In this document: in pieces, positions 9,965 to 21,900 of the stretch
How positions within the stretch are numbered: the stretch's first letter is position 1
Layout: every line of letters begins with the position of its first letter
Source: Trema orientale
Lineage: Eukaryota; Streptophyta; Magnoliopsida; Rosales; Cannabaceae
NCBI GenBank assembly: GCA_002914845.1
Contig: JXTC01000303.1
Span: forward strand, 287,276 to 351,275
Direction of reading: 5' to 3'
Length of the DNA: 64,000 nt
Program-made: the position numbers and the translations under genes
Notes under the pieces: model-generated
Databases searched by the model: none
The model's input: the letters and a program-made list of their open reading frames with translations, nothing else
Told to the model about the DNA's origin: nothing

Positions 9965-12563
9965 TGTAATCCCCTAATTTTGTGAGGAATTTTATTGTAT
10001 TTCTTTTGTGTGTTTTAATGTGGGATGAGAAATACAATAAAGATTGTAATATAATGTTAAATCTTGCGCACATAATTCACGAGGTTAATTCCATGAATAT
10101 ATTGTTATATAGATTTAATTGGAGCTTTTTTTTTTTGAGCAATTTAAATTATGGGGTTGTTTTGAAAGTCTAGTACATGAGAAGATTTAAAGAAAAAGGT
10201 CCAGATTGTAAACTTTTAAGGTAAAATTGTAATAGTAGTCACATTAGAGACTAGGCTGCAAAATCTGAGACGTGAATTGTCTCAACTCCTCTCCACGCGT
10301 GTAAAGAAGTCTACCTGTTTATACAATTGTTTGACACCTATCTATTGCCTAACACGTTGAAGCTGAATAATCCTCTCTCCTTCAGCTTATTCTCTTCCCC
10401 ATAGCCATAATTTTGCTCACCTCTTCACCCTCTCTCGTTCTCTCTGTTGTTTTCCTTCCTGTTTTTCATTTGTCATCAGCACAAAAATATGAAAGTTTCT
10501 TGTTACATATTCTAAATTAAAGATTTCAGAGGCTCTAGTGTTACTAATACTTGAAGATTCTTGGACTTTTCGGTGCTAAAGCTTTTAGGTAATTACTAGT
10601 TTATTTTCACTCAAGAGTTTAAAAACCTGACTGCTCTTTGTTTTAGAACATGTTCTTAGTTTGCATGGTTGATATTCATATGAATATTCTTAATACTAGT
10701 TATGGGTAGGTGTTCTAAGGTTCTTTTAGTCCCTATCTTATTATAAAGCTTGTAAAATGCATTTCTGATCGGTTTGGATAATTTGATTTAGAGTTTTCGC
10801 AAAAAATTCGGAATCTGGAATTTCTAGTTTCTCACTGAGCAATTTTTGTTCTTGGGCTATTTCGTACCATTAACCTTATTTAAATAAGCTGAAATTCATC
10901 TAGCTCTTTCCGAATTGACCTTATTTGTAAAATTTGATTAAGGATTCGATTTTCTAAAAAAATTTTAATATGCATTTTCGTCACTATCAGCAAAACAGAA
11001 TCTCGTCTCTGGAGCTATTTTTGGTCAACCAGAATTCATTTTGGTCGACCATAATCTGTTTCTAATGACTAAATCAAATCGTTGAATAGAGGCTAGCTTT
11101 CAGGGTTGTTTGGTCGACCAAAATTTTTCAGAGCCAGAAAATAATCTTTTTAAGTGTTTTTCACCGAAGTTGACTGTATTTTAACCTCTGGTACACCTCG
11201 AACACTATATTTAAGAGCAATATCTTAAACCATATTGTATTTTAAATTTAAGGCTGAGATAAGTTAGGTATTTAATTATAGTAGTGCCAATATTAAGATT
11301 AAGTGGAAACTTGGAATTAGGGAAAAGTTCCAATTAATCTTGTCACTGTATTGTGTTACAGTAGGAATGGTTGTGCGTGAGATTTTAGTGTGAACTATTT
11401 TACTAAGGCTTGAAGTACACCATTTCTAAGTAAGTGCAATTACTTATCTATAGCACTGAGTAACTAATGGTGCAAAAGTTTGTGCTGGAAATATATTTAT
11501 TGTGCTTTGTTTATTATACGTGCTAAGCTAATTTTGTGTTACTAAGATGTTGTGTTAGCACATAGTGAAGTACTTATATAAATGTACATATATGCACTTA
11601 CTAATTGATACATGTGGTGAATTTTTACATGTACATTTAGTGATGCTTGTGATGAGTCACTAACAGAATTAGGGTAACGATGCTTGTGATGAGTCGTTAC
11701 GTGCATAATGGAATTAAGGTAACGATGCTTGTGATGAGTCGTTACGTATATATTTAGTGATGCTTGTGATGAGTCACTAACGGAATTAAGGTAACGATGC
11801 TTGTGATGAGTCGTTACATGCATATTTAGTGATTCTTATGATGAGTCACTAACGAAATTAAGGTAACGATGCTTGTGATAAGTCGTTACGTGCACAATGG
11901 AATTAAGGTAACGATACTTGTGATGAGTCATTACATGCACATATAGTGATGCATGTAATGAGTTGTTACATATATACTCCAGTGATACTTGTGATGAGTC
12001 ATTGTTGAGCTAGATTGGCGATCCTTGTGATGAGTCGCCCAGTATGGAATAAGAAAATAAAAAGGGTATAGGACTTATCACTATGTATTATTATTGGCAT
12101 ACTTGTTGTGCTTGGTTTTATAGCTTTGTTGTGCACTGTGGATGTTATGTTAAGTTTTGTATAGGTTGCCTATTTTGGAGTTTGGTGTATTGCATGTCCT
12201 GCCTTACTAAGCGTTATGCTTACATAGTTACTCATGCTGTAGGTAAAGGAAAGAACAAGGTTAGAGTGATGAGCAAACCAGTCAACGTGCAATGTACATA
12301 TGGCCTGACCGTGGGAAAAAAGAAAAAGTTTTTATATTTTAGAAGTTGTTTTGTATAATTATATTGTGACCAAATAGAGCGTTTGTGAAAAAGGATTTTA
12401 ACGTGGTTGTATTTTTATGTTGGAAACTTATTAACATCTCCATATTTTTGTTATATAAAATTTTATGTGCTGTAAAAAAAAATTACATGTTTTAATCAGC
12501 TCTGTTATGAAAATTTTTTACAAAATAACAGTTTTAATCATTATTAACATGGAGGTTGTTACA
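9965..12563 (+). mobile_element. 2.6-kb solo LTR with 5-bp target duplication
   Basis: Begins TGTAATCCCCTAATTTTG and ends GGAGGTTGTTACA, so the ends are short inverted repeats TGTAA...TTACA. It is flanked by an identical 5-bp duplication ATTCC at 9960-9964 and 12564-12568. The related block at 14403-15110 lacks the insert. Length and ends suggest a Ty3/gypsy LTR; no internal domain is left. Inside are a likely promoter and leader (pyrimidine-rich start near 10340-10480, a possible splice donor AGGTAATTAC at about 10587), three TGGTCGACCA-type palindromes (11022, 11042, 11111), the hairpin array at 11637-12039, and a conserved-looking CTTACTAAGCGTTATGCTTAC tract at about 12203. Confidence 0.85.
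11637..12039 (+). repeat. Array of about ten hairpins with constant loop and covarying stems
   Basis: Each unit is a short stem, a 13-base loop (mostly TGCTTGTGATGAG) and the complementary stem. TTAGTGA pairs with TCACTAA at 11637-11663, 11754-11780 and 11826-11852. GTAACGA pairs with TCGTTAC at 11674-11700, 11719-11745, 11791-11817 and 11863-11889; the copy at 11908-11934 has one mismatch. CAGTGA/TCATTG (one G-T pair) is at 11980-12004, and GGCGA/TCGCC at 12017-12039. A decayed unit lies at about 11945-11967. Stem sequence changes between units but pairing is kept. Alternating A and B units, 37-45 bases apart, form an approximate 80-bp higher-order repeat. Confidence 0.85.
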
Positions 12564-12568
12564 ATTCC

Positions 12569-13170
12569 TATCTTAGTGCTCCATTTGACTATAACTGGAG
12601 TTCAATTTATTGCAATGTAATTTAGTTAGCTTCTTGACATATATAAATCTGATCAGTGTGATAAACAAAATCAAAGTTTTAATTATTTGAAAAAAAAAAT
12701 ATAGTGAATAATTAAAAAATTCAAATGAGGAATTATTCCAATCTCATTGACTCTATTTAATATCGATGCCTATAGAATCTATATTTATATACATATCTAT
12801 TGTCTACTAATGAAAATAACAATAAGAAAAAGATTATCGGAAATGAAAATGAAAGAGAAACGGATTACACAAACTTACTACTAATTCGATATCCATTGAA
12901 GGGGAGTTTTGCTTCACGACCTAAAGATTCACACCTTCCTCTTCTCTATTCTTGTTTTTCAGTATATTCATCTTCTTCCTCTCCTCTTTCTCAATTCTAA
13001 AATTTTCCAAGTAGAGCCCTTCAATAAAGAAATAAAAAATTGTCCAGGGGAGAGGAAACGATGGGTTTGGCCTTTTTTTTTTCCTTTTTGTAAAGTATTT
13101 TGTGAAATAATATAGAAAGAATAGTGTATCTGCAAAATAATTTAGTATTTTATAGTTGTTGATGTGGTAA
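12569..13170. repeat. Duplicated non-coding block, copy 1
   Basis: Closely matches about 14520-15110 (shared landmarks: TTGCAATGTAATTTAGTTAGC, TTCACGACCTAAAGATTCAC, GGGGAGAGGAAACGATGGG). Together with 9838-9945 it is an ancient duplication whose left part was separated by the 2.6-kb solo LTR. No long ORF is convincing. On the - strand it has the look of a 5' leader with a short ATG ORF ending at a GTAAGT donor (about 12875-12895), possibly the upstream exon of the FAR1-like gene or its paralogue; this is weak inference. Confidence 0.55.
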
Positions 13171-14402
13171 AGAGATGAAAACTTGGTCTTTATGAACCAA
13201 TGATGCTGCTATCAACAGTTTCTTACATAAACGAATCGTGATATTGCCAACAAAAGTCTCTCATATTAGTAGATCTTGTTATTTTTTTGGATATTAGTAA
13301 ACAATGTTTTTCTTTTTTTATTTCCACTAAGAGAAACGAAATTTGATGTAATGGATCATGCATCAAGTAATTGATCTATTGTGTCCTTTTAATATTAAGA
13401 CAAGTTGTTTTTCTTTCCTTTTTTTTTTTATTATTTTCACAAGAGACTATAATTATTCATTAGTGTGGAGCTCATATGAATTTCGAGGATCATGCCAATA
13501 AAAAGTCTAGATTTATCACCCGTATAGTTTTGTTTTGATGGTCTAATAATGTCTGCTTTATGGCGGAGAGCCTATTTTTGATAAACCATTGTTGTTACCA
13601 AATTTACTGTCAAAGATACTAGTGAACGGATTCTAAGACGATATTTTATAATGAAGATTAATGTACAGAAAATGATTGTACCTCTTTCTATTGGTTCCTT
13701 ACCAATTGTAGTTGCTAACAGCTGACTATAATAGCTCTACAATCTAAGTATATATTCATTTGAAACTCTCAATAAGAAGAACCACTATCGCTGAAATTTT
13801 GGACTGTAACTTTGACAAAATAAATTGAAATTAAGCTCTTAATAATTTTTGGCGACTGAAAAACTGACAGTGAACATTTGAAATTTTTTGTAGTTATCAA
13901 GAATACAAAATTCCATCTCTGCATCTGCATAGACAAAAGAATACAAATTTATTCAACTGGGTTATACAACAGAAACAAATTTGGTAGAAATGTGAGCTAC
14001 TAAAACAAGTTGAATCATAGAAAAAGGAGTTGAACAAAATTTCTAGTCTAAATAAAGGCTGACAAGTCGGCTATAACAAGTTAGATAAAAAGCTTGCGGA
14101 TGATCACAATCATGCCCGGTCTCCAAACAACACCGCAAATATATATGTATATTGAAATAAAAGATTACGAAAAAAACAATCAACGAAAGATGCAATACAG
14201 CTCTTATTTGCAAGATAACATGCCAATCAAACAAATCACAAAGCTCCTAATTAAAAATCCATATACAAAAATGAAAAATTAACCAAAGAAAAAAAGGAGG
14301 AACTCTGTAATACCTTAATCAAAAGAGAAAATTCCTTTGGGGTTACTTCACGACCTAATGATTCACAACTTCCTCTTCTCTGTTCTTATTTTTCGGTCTA
14401 GA
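13171..14402. other. Intergenic, nothing recognised
   Basis: AT-rich DNA with scattered poly-T runs. No reading frame, RNA gene or clear transposon end was found on either strand. Confidence 0.4.
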
Positions 14403-15110
14403 TAAACATTAACAATCACTAGATAAACTTAGTCTTCCTAATGTGGCATGCTACTATTATTCTACTTTCTAGTAAAACTATTAGTATGTATTTATTTAAT
14501 CTCCATGATCCGCTAAGATAGCTCTATTTGACTATGGTTGGAATTGAATTTGTTGCAATGTAATTTAGTTAGCTTCTTGATATATGTAAATCGATCAGTG
14601 TGATAAACAAAATCAAAGTTTTAATTATTTGAAAAAAAAAACTGTAGTGAATGATTAAAAAATTCAAATAAGGAATTATCACAATCTCATTGACTCTATT
14701 TAATATCGATGCCTATAGAATCCATATGTATATACATATCTATTATCTACTAATGAAGATAACAACAAGAAAAAGATTATCAGAAAGGAAAATGAAAGAG
14801 AAAGGGATTACACAAACTTACCTCTAATTCAATATCCATTGAAGAAGATTTTTTCTTCACGACCTAAAGATTCACAACTTCCTCTCCTCTGTTCTTGTTT
14901 TTCAGTCTATTCATCTTCTTCCTCTCCTCTTTCTCAATTCTAAAATTTTCCAGGTAAAGCTCCTTCAATAAAGAAATAAAAAATCGTCCAGGGGAGAGGA
15001 AACGATGGGTTTGGCCTTTTTTTTTTTTCTTTTTGTAAAGTATTTTGTGAAATAGTATAGAAAGAATGGCGTATTTGCAAAATAATTTAGTATTTTATAG
15101 TTGTTGATGT
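14403..15110. repeat. Duplicated non-coding block, copy 2
   Basis: Paralogue of 9838-9945 joined to 12569-13170. It lacks the 2.6-kb solo LTR and so acts as an approximate pre-insertion reference. Matching landmarks run from AATCACTAGATAAACTTAG to GTTGATGTGGCAAATGAG. Confidence 0.6.
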
Positions 15111-15409
15111 GGCAAATGAGATTGATTGCCATGTCACTTAGTATTAAAAAATTGGTATAACTTTTGGGATATTTAGTATTATTCTTTAACTAAAGTACGC
15201 TCAAAATTAGTCAATGTGATGGGAACATGTGTTTTTAATGGCCAATTTGAAAATTGACAGTGAAAAAGACTTGTTTGCTACAATTTTCTAAGTTTGTGGA
15301 CCAATATGCTCAAAAAAATAATGGGACAAATATGCCAAAACAACTAAAATTTTGGGATTAACAGTGCCAATAAGCCTTTTTAAAACATCGGTGTCATTTT
15401 TTTTTGGCG

Positions 15410-15769
15410 AACTGCAAAAAAATAGCTTGAAGTTTGAATGTTCTGTAATTTAAATCATGAAGTTTGGACTCTGCAAAATAATATTTTGAGATTAAGAAAT
15501 TCTAAAAATTAATACCACGAATTAACTTTTTGAATAATTTTAACCAGTAAAAAATAATAATATCCTTAAAATTAAGGAGAATAATAAGAACTAATCTAGT
15601 TTTAATGGAAGATATTATTATTTTTTCGTTACTAAAATTAGTCAAAAAGTTAATCCATGGTATTAATTTTCAAAAATTCTTAATTTCAGGGTATAATTTT
15701 GCGGAGTTCAAACTTCAAGATTTAAATTGTAGAACACTCAAATCTTATAGTATTTTTTTTTTGTAGTTT
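15410..15769. mobile_element. MITE with about 90-bp terminal inverted repeats
   Basis: The left arm (AACTGCAAAAAAATAGCTTG, ending near GATTAAGAAATTC) is mirrored by the right arm (GAATTCTTAATTTC-like to TTTTTGTAGTTT). The whole 360-bp unit is close to a foldback element without coding capacity. A truncated relative lies at about 49010-49322. Confidence 0.65.
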
Positions 15770-15847
15770 ATCCTTTTTGATAATTAAATTTTCTAACATC
15801 ATTTTTCTTTTTTATACTTTTAAAAGCTACCCAACATTTGTTTTTAA

Positions 15848-16275
15848 AAAAGGGCCTTTTAGCAAAATAGTCATTTTTCAAATACATTTAAAAAAGGCTA
15901 AATTTTGAAAATTATTTAAAAAATAGTCATTTTTCATATTTAGTATATCTAAATATATTGCTTTATTTTTTAAAAATTGATTTATTTTTTAAAAAATTTG
16001 ATTTATTTTTTCAAAAAATTGATTTACTTTATAAAAAATAATTTACTTTATTTAATATATCAAAATATATTGATTTATTTTTGAAAATTGATTTATTTTT
16101 TAATAAATTGATTTACTATTTCAAATATTGATTTCTTTTATAATAAAATAGATCAACTAAAAAACGGTTATTATCAAAATAAAATTATAGAATAGACATT
16201 TATTAAATAAGTGTAAGAAAACAGCTATTTTTTAAATTAATCTTAAAAAATAAAATAATTTCTGATAAATACTAA
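15848..16275. mobile_element. MITE-like repeat, family shared with 28825-29175
   Basis: Both copies share GGCC-TTT ends, TTTTGAAAATTATTTAAAAAA, TTTAGTATATC-AAATATATTG, repeated TTGATTTATTTTTT and GATCAACTAAAAAACTG/CGG. It is non-coding and AT-rich. Exact ends and class are not resolved. Confidence 0.5.
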
Positions 16276-17560
16276 GAAAAAATAAATAAAAAAAAGTATT
16301 TTGATTTTAAATAAATAATATAAAATATTTCCGTTAACAGGATTGGAAAGTTCTATAATCACGCTCAGATATAACTTTCATTACCCCAATTCCTCCCCTT
16401 TTTTGAAACGAAAAACAAATAATACAAAAATAAAAGTATTACCAGACGACAATCGTACCACCTTTTTTTCTAACATCCAAATTTTTTTAGAAAAGCATCA
16501 CTTTGTGTCGTACGAGGAACATACATGTGTGTTTTTTAACCGTAAGCTTTTGTTTTTGATTTTTCTTAAATATAATATATATCTTCTATATAATAGAAGC
16601 GTGGATGGGCATTGGGAACCGAACCGTTCCTCTGCCCATCCTGCTTCACCAGTTTGCTTTTTTTTTTTTTTGGAGGAGTTATATTCACACGTGTCACATA
16701 TATCCAAATGAACAATATTAATCTCTTGTCCAGTTGCTCCTGTTTTTTCAGACGACTTTATTCTTTTTGACACGTGGGATCCTTATTTTGTATTAAATAT
16801 AAAATAAATAATGATCAAATAAAGGACCAATATCTTTTGTTATAATTACAAATCTTGCCATTCTCTTTTTGTCACTTGACTTCGTCCCTGACTTGAGACT
16901 GCTCTTCGCCTTTTTTTCAGTTTTCTCACGTTCAACCCACTAAAGTTACTAATATCCAGAAGAGAAAAATAAACTTGTAAAAGGAAAAAAGAAAAAAAAA
17001 AAAAAAAGAAAGAAACAAATCCAAAGACAGCAACGAAATACGAACTCCATGAAAGAGAATAAACAATATGTCCTTGGAAGCAAGCCAAAAAAAATAATTT
17101 AGAAAAGAGATCTTAGTCTTAGTACTTGAGGTTTGGATTTATGAAAAGCCTTATTAAATTAATTTCATAGTGATAAAGTTACTGAATTTGAAAATGGAGA
17201 TCTGAGGCTGTTTTGGTAAAAAAAAAAAAAAATTCACACCATTTTCCTTTGATTTAGTCTTCTAATTAAAAATAAAAAAAATTTAAATATCGTGCTGACT
17301 TTTTATGCAAATTTAAAGCAAATCACGAAATAGGAAATGTGATAGTATTTAAGTAGGTGAATGAATTTCACTGGGCTGAAGTGGACCAGTTGCTGCCATA
17401 TAATTACTTTCGGCTTTCATGTTCAATATGCTTAGCGCCGCATTGCCTTTGTTAAGTTTTTATTTTAGAGAAATTAGACTATTTTTTTAATAAAGCTATT
17501 TGTGTATTTCTTAAGGTTGTACTTCATAAATTAAAACATTAATTAAATTGCTTTATATAC
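16276..17560. other. Intergenic upstream of cyclin T
   Basis: No credible gene. Short ORFs at 16343-16773 and 16846-17088 are low-complexity and overlap on both strands. Poly-T/A runs lie at 16659-16671 and 16990-17006. Confidence 0.4.
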
Positions 17561-17660
17561 AAATTTTTTGGAAAACTACGGGTGACGTGCCTAAGGCACA
17601 CGTGTGGTTTAAACTAGTATATATAGATATATATATACGTGCAAAACTGTCCAAACCCGG
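17561..17660 (+). promoter_or_regulatory. Putative core promoter of the cyclin-T1 gene
   Basis: A TATA-like run TATATAGATATATATATA at 17619-17636 lies about 240 bases before the first splice donor. A G-box CACGTG is at 17599-17604 within a longer palindromic CACACGTGTG. A TGGGCT motif is at about 17692. The start site is inferred to be near 17650-17670; no transcript data were available. Confidence 0.45.
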
Positions 17661-17873
17661 TCGTATACTTATGTATTCCTATTCCACTCCATTGGGCTTT
17701 TTCCTTTTTCCCCTAATTAACCCTGTTTCACACACGACTTCACACAGCTCCAGCAGAGAAGAACCTAAGACACACCATCCACACCTGCTCTGCTCTGCTC
17801 TGCTGGCCCTCCTCCGTGGTCGCTCCGCCGCCGACCTTCCTCGCCGTACGTTCTTTCGTCGACGCTGAAGAAG
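17660..17873 (+). other. CYCT1: 5' UTR exon of the cyclin-T1 gene (start approximate)
   Basis: CT-rich leader typical of plant 5' UTRs, ending GCTGAAGAAG followed by a consensus donor GTAAGT at 17874. The matching acceptor is the AG at 18971-18972 (or 18974-18975), just before ATG 18982. This gives a leader intron of about 1.1 kb. Confidence 0.6.
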
Positions 17874-18981
17874 GTAAGTCGTCGACCCCATCACTCTCTC
17901 CCAACATTTTTGTATAATTTTTCTCTCTTTTTTTTCTGGGTATGATTGAATTGAACAAAATGGTGAATTTGATTGTGTTTCTTGTTCGTTTGGACGTGTT
18001 AGATCGATATATGAGGTGGGCTTTTGGTGAATTTTTATTCTGTTTGTTGAATCTAGTGAGGAAACTGGTTTTTGGGGCTTTGGTAATTTTAGGGTTGGGC
18101 GATTGAGAATGCTTTTGGGTTCTGAATGTTGACCCATTTGGGATTTATGTCGATATTTAAGTTTTTTAGTGGCTCTGTTGCTTACTCTTCTGTTCTAAAC
18201 TGTTGCTACTTACTCTTCTTCTCGTTAGAGACCAGTTGCATTCCATCTGTCTTATTAATTTTCTCTGAGAATCGAAAAAAAAAAAAAAAAAAAAGCAATG
18301 TTTCAAGATAGTATATTACAATAGTTAACTCAGAATATGAAAGTTATGTAGATTACCCATGAAGTGTTTTATCCTCTCATTGATTTTCCACTGCATGAAA
18401 GCTTGTTTTTTTATACTTACATTGAGTCGTTTAATTATAACATGTATCGATTTCCCACTATCATTTGGGTTGGTAGTTGCAATTTTATAAGGAAGAACGG
18501 AAGATATGTATTATACACTTCGACAATTGTCTGCTGTTTCGTTCGTTCCTACTACAAATTCTAATAATTAAGATTATAATTGGTGTCTCTTACTAAAAAA
18601 TCAGCTTCTGTTAGGGAGGGTTTAGTATGTGTTTAAGGAACTATGAAGTCAGAATTGTCAAATTTCTTCACCAGTTAAGACAAATAAGTCCCCTTAAAAG
18701 ATTTAATTCTGGAATTTCACCTTCACCCCCCCTTCCCCTCCCCAAGTAGAGTATTTTACTATCTGGACCTCTACAAGACTATATCTGACAATTTAATTTA
18801 GACTCAGATGGAAAACATGCTAGTATATGTTACTGTCTGGCCCTCTACAGGACTGTATCTGACCTATCTTAATTATCCATGGACAGGTTGCTACTATTTT
18901 TTGGTGATTTAGTTTTACACTTGATAAGAACAGAGATCATCTATGATCGTATTAATTTTCAATTTGTGAAAGGAGATACGT

Positions 18982-21900
18982 ATGGCTGGTTATTTGGCTG
19001 ATGTCTCCCATCATGGAACCTATGATGGTGGTTCTAACAAACATTCTCAGGACAAGCCAGAGGATGGAGGTCGTTGGTACTTTTCCCGAAAGGAAATTGA
19101 AGAAAACTCCCCATCTAGGCACGATGGAGTTGACTTGAAAAAAGAGACTTATCTACGCAAGTCATACTGTACATTTCTCCAAGATTTAGGGATGAGACTT
19201 AAAGTGTACGTTTTGTGACCCGACTTATTTCTCATTTACCCTATTTGTAAATCACTAAATTGTCGAGCTTTTGACCCGTTGTATCCAGTTCAACACTAAT
19301 GTTGTGATGCAATTAAAAATTGTCTTAGTCTCCTACTATATGTTGCTAGTTTCTATCATTTTATAAAAGTCAGTCTAGGAACCATGCTTACACAGTGTTG
19401 CTAAATGACATTTAATTCTTCTACAGTGTAATGATGTGGAAAGAACGCTTAATCTTTTTTTCTCTCTTCTTCTTCCTTCTTCCCAAATTTCTTTGAGGTG
19501 TTGTGATTTAGGATAATGATGATTGTAAATATTCGATAATGCAGACCTCAAGTAACTATTGCAACAGCCATAATATTCTGCCATCGATTCTTCCTTCGTC
19601 AATCCCATGCAAAGAATGACAGAAGGGTAAGCTTAATATCAACTTCAATGCTTCACCCCCCACACCCCACTTCAAAAAAATCTCTCTTTCATTGTGGTGG
19701 TGTTACAGGTAGTTATTGAGTATTTAACTTTCCATGCTGAATATGTATGAAAGGAGAACTGTTAGTACGGATTGAGTTGAGATTTAATGTTTACATGAAT
19801 GATCTATTTTAGTGGCTAATTTTGGTTTAAAATCTTCTGCAGACCATTGCAACAGTATGTATGTTCCTGGCTGGTAAGGTAGAAGAGACGCCTCGTCCCC
19901 TAAAAGATGTTATTCTTGTTTCGTATGAAATCATTAATAAAAAAGATCCCACAGCGGTTCAGAGGATTAAGCAAAAGGTATCGTTTACTGCTATAGTTCT
20001 TGCGTTCAAATAATTCATTTATTTATCGATTTATGATTTTTTGTAGGAAGTAAAACAGAATCTGTTTTGAGTTTCTTTAGTATATGTGATTTTAGTTTCT
20101 CATAGAAGAGTTTTTGATGATGTTTCGCGTCGAGTCTATTGACTTTTTTTTTTCCGTTCTATTATTATTTTTTATTTTTTATTTTTTATTTTTTTAGGAT
20201 AAGAAGAGTATATTCACTTCTCTTGACCAGAATTTCTTGACTGCCAAATTAATTTATCCTGGTTGTTACTGTCTTGCAATGCTAATTTGTCCTCTTCCTT
20301 TTAGACATGAATATTGACCATGCTGCATCATTAGCAATTAAGTAGCTGATGTAGGCTTAATCTTCAGAGAATTTTTTATGTTGGGTCAGGAGTATAATTT
20401 TGTGAGGTAGCTGCTGTTGGCCAAAAACTACTTTTTTTTTATCAGAAAGGGATCATATTAGGAAATTCTAAAGTTGATTTTTCTTGAACCTAGGACAGAA
20501 TCAGAACTGGGATTTTGAAGTGCACTGGGTAAATAATATGAACTGATATGTTGCATACATATACATACATATATACATATACACATGTATAATGTTTATC
20601 AAATAAGCTTAGGAGATTATGGTGTATAGGTTTTGGTGGAGTAGAGGAAAGTCCATTTATTCTAAAGATGAGTGGAAAGGATCAAACAAGCATGTCTTAA
20701 AAGGCATTCTTGACACTCTCCTTAAGATGAGGCTAAATTTAGCATGCATTTGAAGGCTAAAAATAATTATATGTAATTTCAGGCTCTTTTTGGAACCCAG
20801 ATTTTAAGGAGGAAAAAAAATTGGAGGAATTTTATTTTCTAATGTTTGGATTTAACAAAGGAAGAAGGGAAAAAGGGTTCAGAAAAACTGGAAGAAATTT
20901 TTTTTTAGTATGGAGAATATAGAATAATTACAAAAGGATTTCATTTTCTCTTCTCTTGACCATAAGGCTCTGTTTGGAACTTGGACTTATGGTAGAAAAA
21001 AATTTGTGAAGGAAAAGTCAAGGAAAAAGAAAGGAAAATATTTTCCTAAAATTTTATTGAACATTATGAGGAAAAATAGGAGAGAAGTACACGGCATTTG
21101 CAGTGTATTTTATTGAAAAATAAACAAGGGATTACAGCAGGTTTTATAGACTAGGATTAGGAAGAATAAAATCAAATCAGATCTTATCCTAATTAATCCT
21201 TGATTCTATAAATCAGGAAAACAATCAATTAGATAAAAATAGAAATAACAGCAAATATTTGTTAAATACAAAATCTGAAGAAATCTGAAAATATCCAACA
21301 CTCCCCCTCAAGCTGGATTGAAGATATTCATCATTCCCAGCTTGTCAATTAGCTTCTCAAACGCTGGTCTTCCGAGGCTCTTAGTTAGCAAGTCTGCTGC
21401 TTGTTCTGATGTGGGAATATATGTCATACATATTATTCCCTTCTCTATTTTCTCTTTAATGAAGTGACGTTCCACCTCGACATGTTTGGTCCGATCATGA
21501 TGCACAGGATTATGAGCTATGTTTATAGCAGCTTTGTTATCACAGTAAAGTTTTGTAGGACTTTCACTTGCAATCTTGAGCTCTTCAAGTACCATTTTAA
21601 GCCATAGTAACTCGCAGATTCCCTGAGCAACTGCTCTAAACTCAGCTTCAGCACTGCTTCTGGCTACAACTGGTTGTTTCTTGCTTCTCCAAGTTACTAA
21701 ATTTCCCCAGACAAATGTGCAATAACCTGAAGTTGACAGTCTGTCATTCACAGAACCAGCCCAATCCGCATCTGTAAATGCTTCAATATTCCTTCCAGTA
21801 TTCTTTCTAAAAAACAATCCTTTACCTGGAGTCCCTTTCAAGTATTTTAGTATTCGATACACAGCTTCCATATGGACTTCACATGGTGAATGCATAAATT

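Noticed and set aside
11542..11823. 93-residue - strand ORF with repeated THHKHRY
   Set aside because: It is the translation of the hairpin array in a solo LTR. The repeat is explained by the DNA units and no protein family fits.
11637..12039. CRISPR-like array
   Set aside because: Spacing is irregular and the spacers are themselves near-repeats; the context is plant LTR DNA with no cas genes.
11637..12039. Hammerhead ribozyme (TGATGAGTC followed by CGAAA in one unit)
   Set aside because: The core reads GTGATGAG, not CTGATGAG. GAAA follows in only one unit, and the required three-stem layout is not formed.
16343..17088. ORFs of 80-122 residues upstream of cyclin T
   Set aside because: Low-complexity, overlapping on both strands, with no domain and no splice context.
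17679..18137. 152-residue - strand ORF over the cyclin-T1 leader
   Set aside because: Antisense to a CT-rich 5' UTR and intron; composition-driven.
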